Source: Lates calcarifer
Lineage: Eukaryota; Chordata; Actinopteri; Centropomidae
Length of the DNA: 64,000 nucleotides
Direction of reading: 5' to 3'
Assembly: GCF_001640805.2 (NCBI RefSeq)
Contig: NC_066855.1
Location: 1,990,015-2,054,014 of the forward strand
Shown here: piece by piece, positions 60,601 through 64,000 of the stretch
Layout of the letters: the number at the start of each line of letters is the position of its first letter
Position numbering within the stretch: the stretch's first letter is position 1
Notes under the pieces: generated by a model
Told to the model about the DNA's origin: nothing
What the model saw: only the letters and a program-made list of their open reading frames with translations
Database searches by the model: none
Translations under genes and position numbers: made by a program

Positions 60601-61537
60601 TATTTTCCTCCACTAGTCCTCCACTGATTTAGCATTGTTGGACTCTGTTCCATGCATTGCACAATGTCACTAGATCATGGACAGTTCTGAGATTCAGGTG
60701 TGTTATGCTATTAGCAGCTAATGTTGCCTGGTCTAATAAGCTCACATATTTCTAACTCAACATCCCCAGGCATTGTTCATTTACAAGCCTGCAGCACAGC
60801 TCCATTCAGAGCAAACATGGGAACAACTCCCTCAGGTAACCCTAGTCTCAAATAATAATGATCATAATCAGCTATTTCTTCATTAGCTCTATGTGACACT
60901 AGAGAAGCTAAAGAAACACATTAGGGCTGTAAAAGGCAACATAAGTTGTTGTCAGTCACCAATATTTGACTTCCCCATTTGTGTCCATGTTGCTCTTATG
61001 ATAGAGGATCTGAATTCAAGTTAGTGACCACAAACCCACTAAGGATCACATTTAAAGAGCCATCACCAATCAGTTAGAAGAACAGATGAGGCAGATGAAG
61101 AAGACAGAAGACTGAAAACCAGGACAGTGAACCGGCAGGTGAAAAGAAGCCATCAGAGAAGCTCCAGGTGAGATTTTACAGTGGCAGCCAATGCAGTCCC
61201 TCTTCCTGGATTTTTAGTCTACATCAGTGTGACACCACCTTTTCATTTCCTGGTGTGTGAGACCTGATTTTCTCAGTGGTGCAAAAGTGTTGCAGTTGCA
61301 AAAAAAAAAAAAAAGAAAGAAAGTGGAACCACAATGGCTGCAGTGGCTGTGTGGTTGTGTGATGTTTTGTAAGAGCTGATGTGGGTATATGAAGGGAGGC
61401 TTGCCTGAGAGGGGTCCAGCTCTACCTATCCTGATGGTCATCTCATCAGAGTCCAGGTGCTGGAACGAGGGCTGCTCTGCTTTCAGCTTGGAGTCAGGGG
61501 GCAGGGCCAAGGCAGTGTGAGGGTCTGCACCCACACC
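22107..61537 (-). CDS. slc39a11: Zinc transporter ZIP11 (slc39a11), 3' six exons; 5' end outside window
   Basis: ZIP11 is a ZIP/SLC39-family zinc importer of the GufA type, found in mammals on Golgi and other internal membranes. Minus-strand exons: 61537-61405, 32058-31891, 23370-23301, 22649-22551, 22456-22298, 22185-22107. They encode the C-terminal two thirds: the intracellular loop, the helix [12 protein letters not shown] leading into [16 protein letters not shown], the second zinc-site helix [20 protein letters not shown], then [40 protein letters not shown], and the end [19 protein letters not shown]. The HNIPEG and QNFPEG motifs supply the family's zinc ligands. Splice phases agree throughout (1, 1, 2, 2, 2). 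The first three or so helices must lie to the right of 64000. The gene is long in human too, so the 8.5- and 29.3-kb introns are in character. Confidence 0.95.
22298..22456 (-). CDS. slc39a11: slc39a11 exon with two C-terminal helices
   Basis: 159 bp encoding [16 protein letters not shown] and [20 protein letters not shown]. The MVEP and DDIIPE motifs are conserved in ZIP11. It completes a split tryptophan codon (TG-G) from the previous exon and leaves in phase 2 at a GTAAGA donor. Confidence 0.95.
22551..22649 (-). CDS. slc39a11: slc39a11 zinc-site exon 2
   Basis: 99 bp encoding [20 protein letters not shown] and the loop [12 protein letters not shown]. The QNFPEG signature is one of the two zinc-coordinating motifs of ZIP helices. 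Donor GTAGGG, acceptor CTCAG. Confidence 0.95.
23301..23370 (-). CDS. slc39a11: slc39a11 zinc-site exon 1
   Basis: 70 bp encoding [20 protein letters not shown] and ESAR. With the split glutamate from the upstream exon it forms HNIPEG, the first zinc-binding signature. Acceptor TTTTTGCAG, donor GTAAGA. Confidence 0.95.
24126..24147 (+). repeat. (TG)n microsatellite
   Basis: About 10 TG units within a broader TG-rich stretch (24090-24150). Confidence 0.9.
25561..25600 (+). repeat. (CA)20 microsatellite
   Basis: Twenty perfect CA units; likely polymorphic. Confidence 0.97.
25896..25926 (+). repeat. (CT)n microsatellite
   Basis: About 15 perfect CT units, about 300 bp from the (CA)20 array. 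Confidence 0.95.
29798..30000 (+). repeat. Teleost dispersed repeat with tandem GACCTTTGACC-type units
   Basis: Two diverged units start with GACCTTGACCTTTGACC (near 29811) and GCCTTGACCTTTGAC (near 29943). Each is followed by a TTCATCC block and an AAGTG or CTTCC stretch, and the first also has CCAAATTTGAAGGGATTCC. I recognise this as a widespread non-coding repeat of fish genomes; its class is unknown to me. Confidence 0.65.
30017..30090 (+). repeat. LINE/SINE-type 3' tail
   Basis: TGTACAGTGCCTCGAGATAA, then TGTTGTGAATTGGTGCTATG and AAATAAAATTGA resemble the common tail found at the 3' end of fish retroposons. It directly abuts the repeat before it. Truncated; no reverse-transcriptase frame is nearby. 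Confidence 0.6.
31436..31475 (+). repeat. Fragment of teleost dispersed repeat (CATGCTAACATTTGC)
   Basis: CATGCTAACATTTGCTAATT followed by AGCACTAAAGACAA is a motif seen very often in percomorph non-coding DNA. Only the core survives here. Confidence 0.5.
31891..32058 (-). CDS. slc39a11: slc39a11 loop exon
   Basis: 168 bp encoding [16 protein letters not shown] and a polar loop ([16 protein letters not shown]), then the strongly conserved [19 protein letters not shown]. The loop is cytosolic and variable across species. It leaves in phase 1 at GTGAGA. Confidence 0.95.
34590..34810 (+). repeat. Teleost dispersed repeat (GCTAACGTTAGC type), copy 2
   Basis: Shares AACTTCAATGGAAGAAAAGA and a following run of A/T with a GCAAAACAC-type end with the copy in the pkd1b intron, and AGAGCTTCAGCCAT with the copy near 43.5 kb. 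Its middle part is diverged. Confidence 0.5.
34888..34912 (+). repeat. (CA)n microsatellite
   Basis: About 12 CA units. Confidence 0.9.
36262..36365 (+). repeat. Dispersed repeat related to 41.03 kb, copy 1
   Basis: Carries GAAATTTCTGACCTGCCAGA, AATCATCCCTCAGCCAGA and TTGATTGTCAGGAAGTTA in the same order and spacing as the element near 41045. Unknown family; see findings. Confidence 0.6.
38160..38184 (+). repeat. (TA)n microsatellite
   Basis: About 12 TA units. Confidence 0.95.
41036..41145 (+). repeat. Dispersed repeat related to 36.26 kb, copy 2
   Basis: Carries CAGAATTTCAGACCTGCCAG, TGATCATCCGACAGCCAGAC and TTGATCGCTCAGGCAGTTAA, matching the element near 36270 with scattered substitutions. 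Confidence 0.6.
41262..41300 (+). repeat. GTATA pentamer tandem repeat
   Basis: Imperfect tandem run of ATAGT/GTATA units. Confidence 0.85.
41690..41940 (-). mobile_element. Degraded Tc1/mariner-like transposase fragment
   Basis: On the minus strand a broken frame contains [17 protein letters not shown], corresponding to the QWP-SPDLNPIE motif with the second catalytic Asp of Tc1-like DD34E transposases. On the plus strand, TCTCTCCATGATGTTGAGAT and the CTGCGGGGGCC that follows are the familiar antisense text of fish Tc1 elements. The DDE residues before and after, the N-terminal paired-like domain and both terminal inverted repeats are missing or unrecognisable, so the element is dead. The sequence beyond 41900 may be the more decayed upstream part. 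Confidence 0.75.
42346..42361 (+). repeat. Short (CA)n microsatellite
   Basis: About eight CA units. Confidence 0.8.
43446..43560 (+). repeat. Teleost dispersed repeat (GCTAACGTTAGC type), copy 3
   Basis: TAAAGCTACTACATGCAAGC, GCTATCGCTACATTAGC and ACAGCTGTTTGCTTACTAAG align with the first part of the pkd1b-intron copy, and AGAGCCTCAGCCATCG aligns with the 34.6-kb copy. Confidence 0.55.
44244..44510 (+). repeat. Teleost dispersed repeat (ATCAATATTTTCATATC type)
   Basis: AAGCTGCACCAATCAATATT, then TTCATATCAACAATAGATCA and a downstream block with GGTTTTGGTTCC are recognisable as a frequent fish non-coding repeat. Borders uncertain; no coding frame. Confidence 0.45.
46640..46800 (-). repeat. 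SINE-like conserved module, copy A
   Basis: Contains ATTAATAATGGCTGCATTCC, ATTCAGGTGTGCTAGC and TGCATGCTGGCTCACTGACA on the plus strand, matching in order a module at 60050-60130. The tRNA-like head seen in that copy is not evident here. Confidence 0.5.
46828..47045 (+). repeat. G/T-rich, strand-asymmetric low-complexity tract
   Basis: About 220 bp that is almost free of C on the plus strand, dominated by TTGG and GGTT units (GGTTGGTTGGTTGGTTGG near 46948) with one telomere-like GGTTAGGGTTTGG near 46923. A 68-codon open frame across it is a by-product of composition. Confidence 0.8.
51619..51677 (+). repeat. Long (TA)n microsatellite
   Basis: About 25 TA units flanked on both sides by CATATA, so the array is nearly a perfect palindrome. 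Confidence 0.97.
55906..55931 (+). repeat. (TG)n microsatellite
   Basis: About 11 TG units after a GCATGCATGCC lead. Confidence 0.85.
60010..60235 (-). repeat. Probable tRNA-derived SINE, copy B
   Basis: Read on the minus strand, GGTTCGATTCC (60166-60150) is a perfect RNA polymerase III B box. Downstream on the same strand comes a body module (plus-strand text ATTAATAATGGCTGGATTCA, ATTCAGGTGTGC, GGGGCTCACTGA) shared with the element at 46.7 kb. A plausible A box lies in the 50 bp upstream around TTTTGGCAGCAGATA but is weak. No target-site duplication could be identified. Confidence 0.5.
61405..61537 (-). CDS. slc39a11: slc39a11 upstream loop exon with a GC splice donor
   Basis: 133 bp encoding [20 protein letters not shown] and ending [13 protein letters not shown], close to human DPQTALALN and IRIGRAGLLS. 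The donor is GCAAGC instead of GT. The join G-AT to the exon at 32058 recreates LSDK-ENG as in human, which fixes this border. The acceptor TTATTAACAG precedes it. Confidence 0.9.
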
Positions 61538-62174
61538 CTGTTAATAACAGAAAAATGACAGAGACAGAAGATGTTAAAATACATCTTATAAACAGAGGAT
61601 CAAAGCTGATGCTTTATTTCATGGGTCCCCTCATTTCACAGAAGGTTGCAAATTATTTCCTAAAAACAAGCTTGTATATAACTGTTAATTATCAGGAATC
61701 TCATGGATACAAGGATTCAGGAATTTTTAAATTCCAGTAACTATTTATTCATGCACCTAGAACTTTTCCTGTAGACCGTGGTGGTGAGACTGCCTCACAT
61801 CTTGATAACAGAAACCATGTTTTTTCCAGTCCAGTGACAGTCGAGTGAGTGGTATATTTGTCAGTTAGATAGTGAATGTTGTGAGATGTTTTGCCAGGCT
61901 AATTCACTCTTACAGTATATTACACAGCCGCTGAAAGGAATATAAATGCAAATGATGTCTCATTGAAAACCCACAGTGGAGGGCTGCACTACAGCTTCAA
62001 AATAAGTCATTACACAAAACTCCGCAGTAAAAACCTGTTTGCATATCAGAACACTGTTATGATTGTGAAGTGATAATACTACTATTAAACTTAAACAGTC
62101 ATGCACTATATTACATTGCTGGCAACTTAATACATGCAAAGGTTGTGCAATATGTTATCAAAAATGTTATCATC

Positions 62175-62215
62175 TAATGATAAACCTAATGATAAACCTA
62201 ATGATAAACCTAATG
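62175..62215 (+). repeat. 12-bp tandem repeat, 3.4 copies
   Basis: The unit TAATGATAAACC is repeated three times perfectly, followed by TAATG. Confidence 0.95.
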
Positions 62216-63699
62216 CACTTGTGTCCAGCTGAGACGTCTTGAGAGGCTTGTTGCTTATCTCAGCCTGGATTTACAGTTTTATTACACACAATGTCAGTGT
62301 CTGACTCTTAATTATTCTGAAAATGCAAAGAACTAATTGAGGACAACATTTTCTGAAACACGACTAACCCGAGGAGACAGTCTGACAGCCAAGTGAGACC
62401 ACTTTGCATAATCTAAGCACTCTGATTTACTCACTTTGCTTGCAATGACGTCACTGTGTTTAGTTCTTTTTTTTTATAAGAGGGTGCTTTAGAAGTTTGA
62501 CTAATTTCCAGGTAGGAGAAAAAAATCTCATTGATGATCACCTACAGTACGCTGCATAATGTCATTCAGTTCCATTTATTTCAGAACTTTAACAGAAAAC
62601 CCATTAAAAAACATATGAGATGATTTAATGTCAGACACTATCTGAGGCCAACAAATATGTGACAATGTGGGTTTAATTGAGTGTTTTTAAAAAAAAAAAA
62701 AACCCAGAGCCCACATATTCATTAGCAAACCATTAGATGAGTAACATCTATAAGCGAGGGCCAAAAAAGCATTTGCATCCGTATTTCTCCCCCTTCATCT
62801 CTGCTTCATCCTGCTGTGTTTGTGTCACAGGTGGTTTAAAAGCATGTTCAGTATTTTGAAGAGCTTTGGGTGCGTCATACTGTGCAGAATGTACCTGCAT
62901 GTTTGCTTGCAATCGTAATTGTCTTATGTAGTTTCCATCCAGTTTTAACAAATCTCCATAAAATCGTCAAAAGAAAATGCCAATAAATAAGAGTTTCTAT
63001 CCGCCACTGTTAGGATCATCAAGATAAACAGCCGGTTTAAACCACTGCAGAGGAAGAGTGCCAGTTAAACAAATAAATGAAAACCATGATAGAAATATGA
63101 TAGAAATATGACATTTATTTATGTCATATTTTTGAAGGTACTGCACATGCAACTTGTTTTCTCTCTGTCTATGAAATATAAACCAATATTTGGAAAAAAA
63201 AACTTAAGTAAACCAAATGTTTTTTAATAAGGGTGAGAAATAACGTTGGAAACAAAACTGAAAATATTGCTGTGGAAATAGTTTCTCTGAGCCATGATTT
63301 CATTCCAATCTGTATTTGTCACTCACGCTCCTTGGTTATTACTTCCGCCAGCGGCAACGAGGCGTATGAGAAGGACCCAGCCCAGAATGCAGCACAGGAA
63401 GAAATAAATAAATAAAAGAAGAGCAGGGTTTGCTGAGGCATAAACTGATGAGTGAGGTGGTGCATGACATCAGGGGATGTTGCGGTGTCAGTGTTAGGCT
63501 GTACATACTGAAAGAAGCCTGACCATCAGACGCCAGTGGCTTCTGTTAGTGTGTATCCATTATTTCATCTAAACAACCAGAGATTTTTACACATTTAACT
63601 GAATAAAATCTACAGTGATGATCACACATCTCTGACTGAGAGCAAAATCTCCAGCGTGTCTTATTTATCTGGTACGTGACACCATGTACTGTGTTGATA

Positions 63700-63776
63700 T
63701 ATGTGTGGGCATGTCTGAGTAAGTGTGTGTGTTCGGCTGAATATGTGTGTGAGAGAGAGTGAGTGTGTGTGTCTGG
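63700..63776 (+). repeat. TG/GA-rich simple sequence
   Basis: Interrupted TGTGTG, GAGAGA and GTGTGT blocks. Confidence 0.7.
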
Positions 63777-64000
63777 CATGAAGTGATAGTTCATACACCA
63801 TCTCGAGGGGATGTTATTAACCCACTGTGGCCTCTGGTGATGACCCATGATACAATCTCATCAGCAGGTCTAAGCTCACCATTAAAACACTTCCAGCAGC
63901 AGTTTGGCTCTGCTGATCAGTGGAAGTCACCTCTCTCTCCTTCTCTCCCCTTTAACTGTACTTTCAGATGGGAAACACTTGATCACCTACTTCAAAACCC

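Larger units (their letters stand above)
32059..61404 (-). other. 29-kb slc39a11 intron
   Basis: Essentially non-coding. I went through all open frames longer than 60 codons; apart from the Tc1 relic none resembles a known protein. It holds the repeats listed separately. Stretches rich in TAAT/ATTA homeodomain-like cores (for example 46380-46720, 52490-52560 and 59930-60070) read like conserved non-coding sequence but cannot be proven so here. Confidence 0.7.
61538..64000 (-). other. slc39a11 intron, right-hand part of window
   Basis: About 2.5 kb beyond the most 5' exon seen. I searched the minus strand for the remaining N-terminal ZIP11 helices and did not find them. It contains a small 12-bp tandem repeat (62175), an A run near 62690 and a TG/GA-rich stretch near 63700-63775. 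Confidence 0.6.

Noticed and set aside
61214..61534. A 106-codon single open frame covering the slc39a11 exon
   Set aside because: Only the part above 61405 is ZIP11; the remainder is intron read-through past the GC donor, including an A/T run.
1..64000. CRISPR arrays, operons, phage, plasmid or bacterial defence genes, endogenous viral genes
   Set aside because: Gene structure is entirely vertebrate; no spaced direct repeats of CRISPR form and no retroviral gag, pol or env-like frame were seen.

Overview
This window is vertebrate nuclear DNA, most likely from a ray-finned (teleost, probably percomorph) fish. The evidence is split genes with GT-AG introns, many of them only 80-300 bp, teleost-type dispersed repeats and dinucleotide microsatellites, and three genes whose translated exons match vertebrate families closely. 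No bacterial, plasmid or viral gene is visible, and there is no CRISPR array or operon.

Layout. (1) Positions 1-17016, minus strand: about 33 exons of a polycystin-1 gene (pkd1 family, most likely the teleost paralogue pkd1b). It reads from a signal peptide at 17016 through a C-type lectin domain, a cysteine-rich LDL-A-like segment, an array of about 14 PKD (Ig-like) repeats mostly in one 3.7-kb exon, the REJ module, the GPS autoproteolysis site, the first transmembrane helix, the PLAT domain and two more helices. The gene leaves the left edge of the window inside the exon that begins the next membrane block. The LRR and WSC modules of mammalian PKD1 are absent. Four single-base frame disruptions (three in the giant PKD exon, one in a REJ exon) interrupt an otherwise well-preserved gene; sequence error or recent inactivation would both fit. 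(2) 17.0-19.4 kb: head-to-head intergenic region with a good CTCF-like motif. (3) 19379-20539, plus strand: asb12, an ankyrin-repeat/SOCS-box substrate receptor, in two coding exons. (4) 22107 to beyond 61537, minus strand: six 3' exons of slc39a11 (zinc transporter ZIP11), tail-to-tail with asb12. Two very large introns (8.5 and 29.3 kb) fill most of the window; the 29-kb intron is flanked by a GC-AG splice donor.

From 23.4 kb to the right edge, apart from two slc39a11 exons, I see only intronic DNA: microsatellites, fragments of teleost dispersed repeats, a degraded Tc1/mariner transposase piece, a probable tRNA-derived SINE with an intact B box, and several pairs of related elements. The three genes do not form a pathway: polycystin-1 is a mechanosensory/adhesion membrane protein, ASB12 a Cullin-5 ligase adaptor, and ZIP11 an intracellular zinc transporter. 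I found no undescribed biological system. The most useful leads are the frame disruptions and shortened N-terminus of the polycystin gene, the splice-site oddities, and the repeated modules in the slc39a11 introns. All exon borders were placed by eye from splice consensus, reading phase and remembered protein families; no alignment was run.
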